NCBI GenBank assembly: GCA_902477645.1
Contig: CABSIA010000121.1
Span: forward strand, 1-9,346
Direction of reading: 5' to 3'
Origin: an uncultured Prevotella sp.
GTDB taxonomy: Bacteria; Bacteroidota; Bacteroidia; Bacteroidales; Bacteroidaceae
Length of the DNA stretch: 9,346 nt
Every line of letters begins with the position of its first letter. Within the stretch, counting starts at the first letter, position 1. Below are positions 1 through 6,272 of the stretch, one piece after another. Below the pieces are notes generated by a model. That model made no database searches. It saw only the letters and a program-made list of their open reading frames with translations, and was not told the origin of the DNA. A program made the translations under genes and the position numbers.

Positions 1-2
1 TG

Positions 3-827
3 AAGAAGCTGCGTGAGATGGGTATGAAGGACGTGGGCTTCGGCATGACCGTGCAGGACAAGAACGCACCTGACCTTGTGCCGCTGTATGAGATATCGAA
101 CAAGATGGGAATGGAGTTTGCCACGGCATCGCTGCACAACTCGTTCTATTTTGTGGAGGCGAAGAATATAATCCACGACCGTCCGATGGTGGCGAAGAAT
201 TTCGAGAACTTGGTGAACGAGCTGCTGAAGTCGAACTCACCGAAGAAATGGTTCCGCGCCTACTTCAACCACGGTCTGATAAACTATATCTACGGTCAGA
301 AGCGTCTGCTGCCATGCGACATGAGCTTCGACACGTTCTTCATCGACACTTACGGTGACGTGATGCCATGCAACGGAACGAAGGACAAGGAGGTGATGGG
401 CAACCTAAACCGGCAGACATGGGACGAGCTGTGGAACAGTCCTGAGGCAGAGAAGGTGCGCAGGAAAGTGCGCTGCTGCGACCGCGACTGCTGGATGATT
501 GGCTCTGTGTCGCCGGCGATGCACAAATACATCTACCGCGTGATACCGTGGGTGATGTGGCATAAGCTGAAGGCTATGTTAGGCATGAGGTACTCGATGT
601 TCGAGAATAAGGTTTGTCGTGACCTGCGCGACGGACGTGTGACAAAGGAGGAGCTTGACAAGTGCTCAACCTGCGATATGTGCGCTACAATCAACAACGG
701 ACTTTCCAGTGAGTCAAAAGAGGCGCTGAAGGGCAAGCGCGGCGAGGATATCGTGAATGCCGACGTTGCCGGTCAGGGATATGAGGCGACAAAGGCGGAG
801 ACGGACAGAAAGATTGAGATAAGATAA
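3..827 (+). CDS. Radical SAM/SPASM domain protein, C-terminal part (5' end outside window)
   Basis: The reading frame is open to the left edge (codons before the ATG at 18 continue in frame), so this is the last ~274 residues of a longer protein; the radical SAM CxxxCxxC cluster must lie upstream and is not visible. What is visible is a SPASM-type auxiliary Fe-S region. Counting from the ATG at 18, the cysteines are C100 (LPC), C118 (MPCNG), C153/C154 and C158 (CCDRDCW), with the typical GNL..TWDELWNS stretch between them. Further cysteines follow: C200 and a CxxCxxC group (C216, C219, C222). The C-terminal ~45 residues are charged and probably disordered. Family members use S-adenosylmethionine chemistry to modify peptides or small molecules, and some sit in Bacteroidota surface-polysaccharide loci. 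The acyltransferase starts one base after this stop, so the two are probably co-transcribed. Substrate unknown. Confidence 0.85.
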   Translation, partial: KKLREMGMKDVGFGMTVQDKNAPDLVPLYEISNKMGMEFATASLHNSFYFVEAKNIIHDRPMVAKNFENLVNELLKSNSPKKWFRAYFNHGLINYIYGQKRLLPCDMSFDTFFIDTYGDVMPCNGTKDKEVMGNLNRQTWDELWNSPEAEKVRRKVRCCDRDCWMIGSVSPAMHKYIYRVIPWVMWHKLKAMLGMRYSMFENKVCRDLRDGRVTKEELDKCSTCDMCATINNGLSSESKEALKGKRGEDIVNADVAGQGYEATKAETDRKIEIR

Positions 828-828
828 A

Positions 829-1530
829 ATGGCTAATAACAGAATTGTCTATATTGATATAGCAAAAGCATTGTGCATAATACTGGTTGTCGTCGGGCAT
901 TACACACCCGACGGCTGCCCCCCATGGTGGATTTATATCCATGACTTGATTTATACATTTCACATGCCTTTGTTTATGTTTGCGAGTGGATTTGTATATA
1001 TTGCAACCCAAAAAGAAGGTCAGCGATATCAGGACTTCATAATAAAAAAGGTCAAGCGGTTAATGATTCCATACATTGTTACGTCTGCTATTATAATTGG
1101 CATAAAATTATTGACAGAAGCTCATATGTATGTAGAACATCCCAAAACTGCTATGTCATTCGTGAATATGTTTTATTTACCTGAGGCGGGGTATTTTCTT
1201 TGGTTTATCTGGGCATTATGGTGGATGTTTGTGATCGTCCCATTGTTCAAAACAAAAAAACTGCGATTGACTCTATTCGCATTGTCTGTAATCATGCATT
1301 ATGTCCCATTTACTATAACAGAGGTGTTCTGTTTAAAAGAATTCAAATCAATGCTTGTTTTCTTCATGTTTGGAGTAATGGCTTTTGATTGGAAAGCGAG
1401 GTTATGCGATTTAAAAAGAATTCCTGCCGTGGTATATCTGGTAATATTTCTGATGATTGCAAATTTGGACTATTTAAATTGGAGTTCGGGGGGTACTATC
1501 TTAAATTATTACTTCCATATTTGGGCATAG
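829..1530 (+). CDS. Acyltransferase family 3 (membrane O-acyltransferase), N-terminal part, frameshifted
   Basis: The 233-residue product carries the N-terminal hallmarks of the Acyl_transf_3 (OafA/WecH-like) integral membrane acyltransferases: an N-terminal RIVYIDIAKA segment, the conserved histidine H24 in VVVGHY, and FHMPLFMFASG at about residues 44-54, followed by several hydrophobic membrane segments. Such proteins transfer acetyl or other acyl groups to surface sugars at the inner membrane. The start is the ATG one base after the preceding stop, so it is probably translationally coupled. The family is usually about 330-350 residues. Here the frame runs through a G6 tract (1488-1493), enters a wrong frame and stops at 1528-1530, while the missing C-terminal part continues in another frame to 1820. 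Adding one G, or a -1 slip on the tract, would give one protein of 330 residues. The gene is visibly more AT-rich than the radical SAM and ATP synthase genes, suggesting transfer. Confidence 0.8.
   Translation: MANNRIVYIDIAKALCIILVVVGHYTPDGCPPWWIYIHDLIYTFHMPLFMFASGFVYIATQKEGQRYQDFIIKKVKRLMIPYIVTSAIIIGIKLLTEAHMYVEHPKTAMSFVNMFYLPEAGYFLWFIWALWWMFVIVPLFKTKKLRLTLFALSVIMHYVPFTITEVFCLKEFKSMLVFFMFGVMAFDWKARLCDLKRIPAVVYLVIFLMIANLDYLNWSSGGTILNYYFHIWA
1488..1493 (+). repeat. G6 homopolymer at the frameshift point
   Basis: Six consecutive G residues lie exactly where the two acyltransferase frames must be joined. In the upstream frame the codons are TCG GGG GGT; after a one-base backward shift they read GGG GGG TAC and continue as the family C-terminus. 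The heptamer G GGG GGT also fits the X XXY YYZ slippery pattern for -1 frameshifting. Six is short for a hypermutable contingency tract, so its role is inference. Confidence 0.6.
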
Positions 1531-1820
1531 CTGCGACAATATCATTGTCTATGATGATAGAGAATCATGGAAAAAATTACAAATTACTAATGACAACATC
1601 ATCGTCGTCATACATTATATATTTGTTCCATACAACATTTGAGGGTTTTGCAAAAGCTATAGTATTGAAAATGCCTTATCTGAAAGATGTGGACAATGGG
1701 ATATTTTTCTCAATAGGCGCACTTATTGTGGTAACTTGTGGTGTAGCTATTCCAATTATGCTAAATGAATTAGTATTCAAGAAATATAGGATTACGAAAA
1801 TGTTATTTGGATTAAAATAA
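1494..1820 (+). pseudogene. C-terminal remainder of the frameshifted acyltransferase
   Basis: This stretch is open in the frame one base back from the upstream acyltransferase and encodes its expected C-terminal half: hydrophobic helices, a SYIIYLFH segment matching the conserved S-Y-x-I-Y-L-x-H motif near the end of Acyl_transf_3 proteins, then a final membrane helix and a basic tail ending MLFGLK. The frame is open upstream to a TTG near 1389 but has no convincing start of its own, and its in-frame sequence before the G tract does not resemble the family. It is best read as the detached 3' part of one gene spanning 829-1820, restored by one extra base at 1488-1493. Its stop (1818-1820) directly abuts the stop of the convergent PIN gene. 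It could be a true pseudogene, a phase-OFF allele, a ribosomal frameshift product or a sequencing error. Confidence 0.75.
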
Positions 1821-2231
1821 TCATGGATTATTCTCTTCCAGAATCGCAACCATCTGAGCTGGAGTAATCACCTTGGGAGTAACAGGGAAATGCTTGATAT
1901 TGCCAGTGACGAGAAAGGAATCCTCCATGCTTAATGAGACTTCATAGAATGGGCGGTCTTTCTCGTCGGGCATATCGCCATCGAAAGGAATACGGTCGGA
2001 GTGGATGCCGTACTTTTGTATAGAATCAATTAATAGCTTTATATCATCTTCATTCAAATGAAACTTTGGACGATGCAATACTTCTGTATATTCTGCAATA
2101 ATATCGCGATTATATACAGGTTTGATACGTCCACCGAGCATATTAGCAACGACCTTTACCGTTGGCGAAAGCGGGTTCTTGGTTATGCTTGCAGAAACAA
2201 GAACGTTGGTGTCAATTACAGCGTATGTCAT
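1821..2231 (-). CDS. PIN-domain toxin of a type II toxin-antitoxin system (COG1569-like)
   Basis: A 136-residue protein with a PIN ribonuclease fold: it starts MTYAVIDTNVLVS with the metal-binding D7, has E47 in DIIAEYTEVL, D92 in DEKDRPFYE and the closing strand/loop SFLVTGNIKHFP. The order and spacing fit PIN endoribonucleases, which bind Mg2+ or Mn2+ through acidic residues and cleave RNA. The last acidic position is N111 (TGN rather than TGD), which I recall as common in this subfamily, so it is not by itself a sign of inactivation. The ATG overlaps the antitoxin stop by four bases (ATGA on the minus strand), indicating translational coupling. The predicted role is growth-inhibiting RNA cleavage held in check by the upstream partner. 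Its 3' end touches the 3' end of the acyltransferase gene, leaving no room for a terminator. Confidence 0.85.
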   Translation of the reverse strand: MTYAVIDTNVLVSASITKNPLSPTVKVVANMLGGRIKPVYNRDIIAEYTEVLHRPKFHLNEDDIKLLIDSIQKYGIHSDRIPFDGDMPDEKDRPFYEVSLSMEDSFLVTGNIKHFPVTPKVITPAQMVAILEENNP

Positions 2232-2536
2232 ACGGTTTTCTGTTTTGCCTCCCTTACGGCATTGATTTCTGCATTAATCTCTTCAAGAGTCATTTCTGGG
2301 CCTTGCTGTGCTTCAGCATTCTCCCTGATTCTTTGAAAAGCCTTCAACGCTTGAGTTCTCAAATCCTCTTCCTGTTCGGGAGCTGCTATCATGAATGGTA
2401 TGCGGCGGCAGCGGATTACCTGACGCACAAAGATGTTGATGGCAGTGTTGGCGCTCATGCCAAACTGCTCGCAAAGCTGGTCGAACATAGCTTTTTGCTG
2501 GTTGTCGATACGTACTGTCATTGATGTCTGTGCCAT
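2228..2536 (-). CDS. RelB/DinJ-like ribbon-helix-helix antitoxin
   Basis: A 102-residue protein beginning MAQTSMTVRIDNQQK. The N-terminal strand (TSMTVRID), the helix FDQLCEQFGMSANTAIN and the conserved end of the fold IFVRQVIRCRRIPF match RelB/DinJ antitoxins, whose ribbon-helix-helix dimer binds the operon's own promoter. The acidic, Gln/Glu-rich C-terminal half (about residues 54-102) is expected to wrap around and neutralise the toxin. I place the start at the ATG at 2536, because the conserved fold begins there; a TTG at 2569 in the same frame lies on the promoter -7 element. The gene is first in a two-gene operon with the PIN toxin and overlaps it by four bases. RelB/DinJ proteins more often pair with RelE/YafQ-type toxins, so a PIN partner is a little unusual. 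Confidence 0.85.
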   Translation of the reverse strand: MAQTSMTVRIDNQQKAMFDQLCEQFGMSANTAINIFVRQVIRCRRIPFMIAAPEQEEDLRTQALKAFQRIRENAEAQQGPEMTLEEINAEINAVREAKQKTV

Positions 2537-2566
2537 AATCGTAAGTGTATATGATTTGTTTTTTTG

Positions 2567-2574
2567 CAAAGATA
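2567..2574 (-). promoter_or_regulatory. Bacteroidota -7 element for the toxin-antitoxin operon
   Basis: On the minus strand this reads TATCTTTG, an exact match to the Bacteroidota -7 consensus TAnnTTTG, about 30 bases before the antitoxin ATG. A -33 TTTG at ideal spacing is not clear: one candidate ends 14 bases upstream and another 24. Just upstream lies GTCA-AAA-TGAC (2587-2597), a small inverted repeat at a place where an antitoxin operator could sit. The -7 element is seen directly; the operator role is a guess. Confidence 0.5.
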
Positions 2575-2650
2575 ATGTGATTTTACGTCAAAATGACACA
2601 AATATGCTTATTTAAGATTGTTTTTATAAATATTTAACCATATTCATATA

Positions 2651-3799
2651 ATGAAAATAGTTGTTACAGGCACCCGTGGCATTCCAAATGTCATGGGTGG
2701 AGTGGAGACGCACTGCGAGGAACTGTTTCCGAGGATAGCGGAGAGGGGAGCTGATGTCACTGTTATCCGCAGAAACAGTTATGTGCATGACGGGTTGAAG
2801 GAGTGGAACGGTGTGAAACTCATAGATGTGAATACTCCAAAGAAAAAATCGTTTGAGGCGATAATCCATACATTCCGCGCCATCAACAAGGCGAAGAAGC
2901 TTGGAGCGGATATCCTGCATATCCATGCAATAGGACCGGCGCTGCTTGTGCCATACGCCAAGATGAGAGGGATGAAGGTGGTGTTCACACATCACGGCCC
3001 CGACTACGACCGCGACAAATGGGGATTAGTTGCTAAGGCAATCTTGAAACTTGGCGAGAGGATGGGATGTATGTTTGCAGACGAGGTGATTGTGATATCG
3101 GGTGTGATAAAGAATCTCATTGCAAGGAAGTATGGCAGGACCGAACATGTTCACCTTATCTATAATGGTGTGTCGGAGCCTGAGATTTGCGACTATCCTG
3201 AGTATTTCCAGGAATTGGGCATCGAGAAAGGGAAGTATATCTTGGGTATGTGTCGATTTGTGCCAGAGAAGAATCTGCATCACTTGGTGGAAGCGATGAT
3301 TAAGGTGAAGAAACAACGTTTACCGGACGAATCTAAATGCAAATTCTCAGACATAAAGTTAGTATTAGCTGGTGATACGGACTTCGAGGATGCTTATTCG
3401 CTTGGACTGAAGGAGATGGCAAGGAAGAATGGAGTGGTGCTGACTGGCTTTATCAAGGGCAGAAAGCTTCATTCGTTGTTGACGAATTGCCGCTGCTATT
3501 GTTTGCCATCAAGTCATGAGGGACTGCCTATCGCTCTGCTTGAGGCTATGAGCTATGGTGTGAAGGTGTTGGTGAGCGATATTCCTGCTAACTTGGAGGT
3601 TGGTTTGCCTAAGGAGGATTACTTTCATTGTGGCGATGTGGATGAACTTGCCAACAAGCTTTCTTCTATCATAGAACAGCCACTGCAGCATGTTGATTAT
3701 GATATGAGCAAGTATAACTGGGAACAAATTGCTGATGAAATAGCAAGTGTATATGAGCATACAAGACCTATTGGAAGACTCATTCTCAATTACTTATAA
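2651..3799 (+). CDS. GT4-type glycosyltransferase with N-terminal DUF1972-like domain
   Basis: A 382-residue, probably cytoplasmic or membrane-peripheral GT-B glycosyltransferase. The N-terminal acceptor domain (about 1-175) starts MKIVVTGTRGIPNVMGGVET, the glycine-rich signature of DUF1972 proteins and related rhamnosyltransferases; GADILHIHAIGP and VVFTHHGPDYDRDKWG follow. After the linker IYNGV, the C-terminal donor domain (about 185-350) has LGMCRFVPEKNLHHLVEA, VVLTGFIKG and the E-x7-E motif with E290 and E298 in HEGLPIALLEAMSYG. Family members transfer a sugar from a nucleotide-sugar to a growing surface polysaccharide; the sugar cannot be told. It is divergent from the antitoxin gene, separated by 114 AT-rich bases; TAAGATTG at 2613-2620 is a 7/8 match to the -7 consensus but has no convincing -33. 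The radical SAM and acyltransferase genes on the same strand suggest a common glycan pathway. Confidence 0.9.
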   Translation: MKIVVTGTRGIPNVMGGVETHCEELFPRIAERGADVTVIRRNSYVHDGLKEWNGVKLIDVNTPKKKSFEAIIHTFRAINKAKKLGADILHIHAIGPALLVPYAKMRGMKVVFTHHGPDYDRDKWGLVAKAILKLGERMGCMFADEVIVISGVIKNLIARKYGRTEHVHLIYNGVSEPEICDYPEYFQELGIEKGKYILGMCRFVPEKNLHHLVEAMIKVKKQRLPDESKCKFSDIKLVLAGDTDFEDAYSLGLKEMARKNGVVLTGFIKGRKLHSLLTNCRCYCLPSSHEGLPIALLEAMSYGVKVLVSDIPANLEVGLPKEDYFHCGDVDELANKLSSIIEQPLQHVDYDMSKYNWEQIADEIASVYEHTRPIGRLILNYL

Positions 3800-3827
3800 G
3801 AATTATATATTTTCTTACATTAAAATG

Positions 3828-3858
3828 TTTGATAACTCAAGAAAATTGCTTATTTTTG
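3828..3858 (+). promoter_or_regulatory. Bacteroidota sigma-ABfr type promoter for the GH3 gene
   Basis: TTTG at 3828-3831 and TATTTTTG at 3851-3858 are separated by exactly 19 bases, a full match to the TTTG-N19-21-TAnnTTTG primary-sigma consensus of Bacteroidota. Transcription would start a few bases past 3858, leaving a leader of about 30 nt before the ATG at 3897. The promoter lies just after the glycosyltransferase stop, so the GH3 gene can be expressed on its own. Confidence 0.8.
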
Positions 3859-3896
3859 CACCCGTAACATATATAAAAACTATATCTCTACTTACA

Positions 3897-6128
3897 ATGA
3901 AACGCATTATTATTTCCATGCTAATGGCTCCAGTCATGGCCATGGCCGCGGCGCAAAACGACATGACTGCCTTTGTCAGTAATCTGATGGCAAAGATGAC
4001 TTTGGAGGAAAAAATCGGACAGCTTAATCTACAGCCAGGCAACGACATCACAACAGGTGAAGCTGTCGAAGGCTCTATTCTCAATCTTGCCGCTCAAGGC
4101 AAGTTGGGAGCCGTGCTGAGCGTCAGAGAAAAAGAAACAATAATAAAACTACAGCAGACTGCTGTCGGAAAAAGCCGTCTCGGCATACCACTGCTTATAG
4201 GCTACGATGTCATACATGGCTTCCAGACCGTATTCCCCATACCGCTGGCTCAAGCCTGCTCATGGAATCTCAACGCCATAGAAAACGCCGCACGCATCTC
4301 TGCATACGAGGCTACATGCAATGGCATAAACTGGGTATACAGTCCTATGGTTGATATATGTACAGACCCACGATGGGGACGCATTGCCGAAGGTGCTGGC
4401 GAAGATCCATATCTCGGAAGCCTTATAGCCAAGGCATACGTCAGAGGATATCAGGGAGATATGAGCTGGCAGAATGTCCTGGCCTGCGTAAAACACTATG
4501 CGCTGTATGGGGCAGCAGAGGCTGGGCGCGACTATAACACCGTCGACATGGGACGCCTGAGAATGCACAACCGCTACCTGCCTCCTTATAAAGCAGCCGT
4601 TGAAGCCGGTGTCGGTTCGGTAATGACTTCATTCAACGTTGTCGACGGCATTCCTGCTACCGCCAACAAATGGCTCGTTAACGACATACTTCGTGACTCG
4701 TGGAAGTTCGATGGGTTTGTAGTTACCGACTATTCATCTATCAAAGAGATGACCACTCACGGAACTGGAGACATCACTACGGCAACAGCCAGAGCAATGA
4801 AAGCTGGCACTGATATGGACATGTGCTCAAAAGCTTTCATAAACCACGCAAAAGAATGCGTAGACAACGGCACGCTCACCATAACAGATATCGAGAGCGC
4901 TTGCCGCAGAGTGCTCGAGGCAAAATACAAACTCGGACTATTCAACGATCCTTACCGCTGCTCCGACAAACGTTCAGACAGGGAATTGTATAACAAAGAA
5001 AACCGTAAGGCCGCACGTGACTTTGCCGCTGAGACTTTCGTATTATTGAAAAACGACAACAACACATTGCCGCTGAAGAAGCAAGGTAAGATTGCTCTCA
5101 TAGGCCCACTTGCCGACACACGTACAAACATAGTTGGATGCTGGTCGACAGCCGACAAATGCGAACTTTACTCAACTCTTCACGAAGCCATGGTACGTGC
5201 CGTTGGAGACAAGGCAGAAGTCATGTGCGCACAAGGATGCAACATATACACTGAACGCAAAATGCAGGACGAATGTTCATTCGGACGGCCAATCGGATGG
5301 GTTGATCCAAAGCTGGCTGCCGAGGAAGCAATGAAGATTGTTGAAAATGCCGACGTGGTTGTGTGTGCCATGGGAGAGATGACAGAGATGAGCGGTGAAA
5401 GCTCAAGCCGCTCCGATATATCGTTGCCTGAGGCACAGATGTCACTGCTACGCACAATCGCATCCACAGGAAAGCCTGTGGTATTGCTCAACTTTGCCGG
5501 GCGTCCGACAGTCCTCGACTGGGAATCGAAGAATTTGGATGCCATATTGAATGTGTGGTTTGCCGGTTCTGAAACTGGTGACGCCATCTGCGATGTGTTA
5601 TTTGGAGACAAGGCTCCATGCGGACGCCTCGTTACAACGATGCCGAGAAATGTCGGACAGATTCCCATCTACTATAACCACCTGAGCACAGGCAGGCCTG
5701 TAAAGGAAAGTGCAGACAAATACTATAAGTACCAAAGCAACTACATTGACGTGCGCAACACCCCACTCTACCCCTTCGGATACGGCCTCACCTACACTAC
5801 ATTCAGCTATTCCGATATTACCATTGAGAACAACAAGGCAAAAGTTACTGTAAGCAATACTGGAAAACGCGAGGGTACAGAAGTTGTCCAACTCTACATC
5901 CAAGACCCAGATGCCTACATATCACGTCCCGTCAAAGAACTGAAAGGATTCTGTCGCCTCTCTCTTAAGCCTGGTGAAAGCACGGTCGTAGAGTTCAACA
6001 TCACCAAAGATATGCTTTCATACCGTGATTACGACGGCAAAGAAGTATTTGAGCCTGGCACATTCCACATTATGATAGGCCCAGACAGTAGTGACAAGAA
6101 TCTGCGGCGTGCCACTATCCAGATGTAA
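3897..6128 (+). CDS. bglX: Exported GH3 beta-glucosidase, BglX-like
   Basis: A 743-residue glycoside hydrolase of family 3, close to the usual BglX length. It starts with a signal peptide (MKRIIISMLMAPVMAMAAAQ, likely cut near A19, no lipobox cysteine), so it probably acts in the periplasm. The N-terminal barrel has DPRWGR from D157, K199-H200 and R211-D212 (KHYALYGAAEAGRDYNTVDM), and the nucleophile D278 in GFVVTDYSS. The second domain carries MSGESSSRSDISLP, whose E501 is a candidate acid/base. PFGYGLTYT follows Y625, then a C-terminal fibronectin III-like domain with TVSNTGKREGTEVVQLYI. The reaction is release of terminal beta-glucose, or a similar sugar, from oligosaccharides. I start at 3897 because the signal peptide begins there and the promoter's -7 ends at 3858; the open frame extends back to 3747 inside the preceding gene. 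No SusC/SusD genes adjoin it, so it is not visibly part of a polysaccharide utilization locus. Confidence 0.93.
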   Translation: MKRIIISMLMAPVMAMAAAQNDMTAFVSNLMAKMTLEEKIGQLNLQPGNDITTGEAVEGSILNLAAQGKLGAVLSVREKETIIKLQQTAVGKSRLGIPLLIGYDVIHGFQTVFPIPLAQACSWNLNAIENAARISAYEATCNGINWVYSPMVDICTDPRWGRIAEGAGEDPYLGSLIAKAYVRGYQGDMSWQNVLACVKHYALYGAAEAGRDYNTVDMGRLRMHNRYLPPYKAAVEAGVGSVMTSFNVVDGIPATANKWLVNDILRDSWKFDGFVVTDYSSIKEMTTHGTGDITTATARAMKAGTDMDMCSKAFINHAKECVDNGTLTITDIESACRRVLEAKYKLGLFNDPYRCSDKRSDRELYNKENRKAARDFAAETFVLLKNDNNTLPLKKQGKIALIGPLADTRTNIVGCWSTADKCELYSTLHEAMVRAVGDKAEVMCAQGCNIYTERKMQDECSFGRPIGWVDPKLAAEEAMKIVENADVVVCAMGEMTEMSGESSSRSDISLPEAQMSLLRTIASTGKPVVLLNFAGRPTVLDWESKNLDAILNVWFAGSETGDAICDVLFGDKAPCGRLVTTMPRNVGQIPIYYNHLSTGRPVKESADKYYKYQSNYIDVRNTPLYPFGYGLTYTTFSYSDITIENNKAKVTVSNTGKREGTEVVQLYIQDPDAYISRPVKELKGFCRLSLKPGESTVVEFNITKDMLSYRDYDGKEVFEPGTFHIMIGPDSSDKNLRRATIQM

Positions 6129-6151
6129 TCCTATATGAATGGAATTATTTT

Positions 6152-6198
6152 AGGTGGGTTCTATAAAACTGTAGTAATTCTTACCCCACCTTTATAGA
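6152..6198. repeat. Two interleaved inverted repeats downstream of the GH3 gene
   Basis: AGGTGGG (6152-6158) pairs perfectly with CCCACCT (6185-6191), and TCTATAAA (6160-6167) pairs with TTTATAGA (6191-6198). The order a-b-a'-b' means the two stems are interleaved, and they share base 6191. They could form alternative hairpins or an H-type pseudoknot in the GH3 mRNA 3' region. The pairing is seen directly; a function is not known and chance is possible. Confidence 0.4.
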
Positions 6199-6202
6199 TA
6201 CA

Positions 6203-6252
6203 AAACAAATGATGCGATGTAAGTCTTTTAGAATACATCGCATCATTTGTTT
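6203..6252. terminator. Bidirectional stem-loop terminator between GH3 gene and atpG
   Basis: A perfect 19-bp inverted repeat: 6203-6221 pairs with 6234-6252 around a 12-base loop (6222-6233), with core arm ACAAATGATGCGATGT. It sits between two genes that converge on it, 74 bases after the GH3 stop and 20 bases after the atpG stop. T-rich sequence follows the stem on the minus strand (TTTGTTTTG) and less so on the plus strand, so termination is probably stronger for the ATP synthase operon. Confidence 0.8.
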
Positions 6253-6272
6253 GCAATCGGAAAGTTCAAATA

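Noticed and set aside
691..1011. An antisense open frame across the radical SAM/acyltransferase junction
   Set aside because: It overlaps two well-supported genes and shows no family features; it is a shadow frame.
2058..2524. Plus-strand open frames opposite the toxin-antitoxin genes
   Set aside because: The minus-strand proteins carry clear PIN and RelB/DinJ motifs; the plus-strand translations do not resemble any family.
2534..2569. A longer antitoxin starting at TTG 2569
   Set aside because: The TTG lies on the -7 promoter element, and the conserved fold begins with the ATG at 2536.
2627..2636. The perfect palindrome TAAATATTTA before the glycosyltransferase gene
   Set aside because: Ten AT-only bases in an AT-rich spacer are easily expected by chance and lie inside the likely leader.
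3747..3896. An in-frame extension of the GH3 gene back to 3747, overlapping the end of the glycosyltransferase gene
   Set aside because: The signal peptide starts at the ATG at 3897, and the full-consensus promoter at 3828-3858 lies inside the extension, so it would not be transcribed from it.
5180..5668. A 162-codon open frame antisense to the GH3 gene
   Set aside because: It mirrors the coding frame of a clearly conserved enzyme domain; its translation is Ser/Pro/Thr-rich with no recognisable motif.
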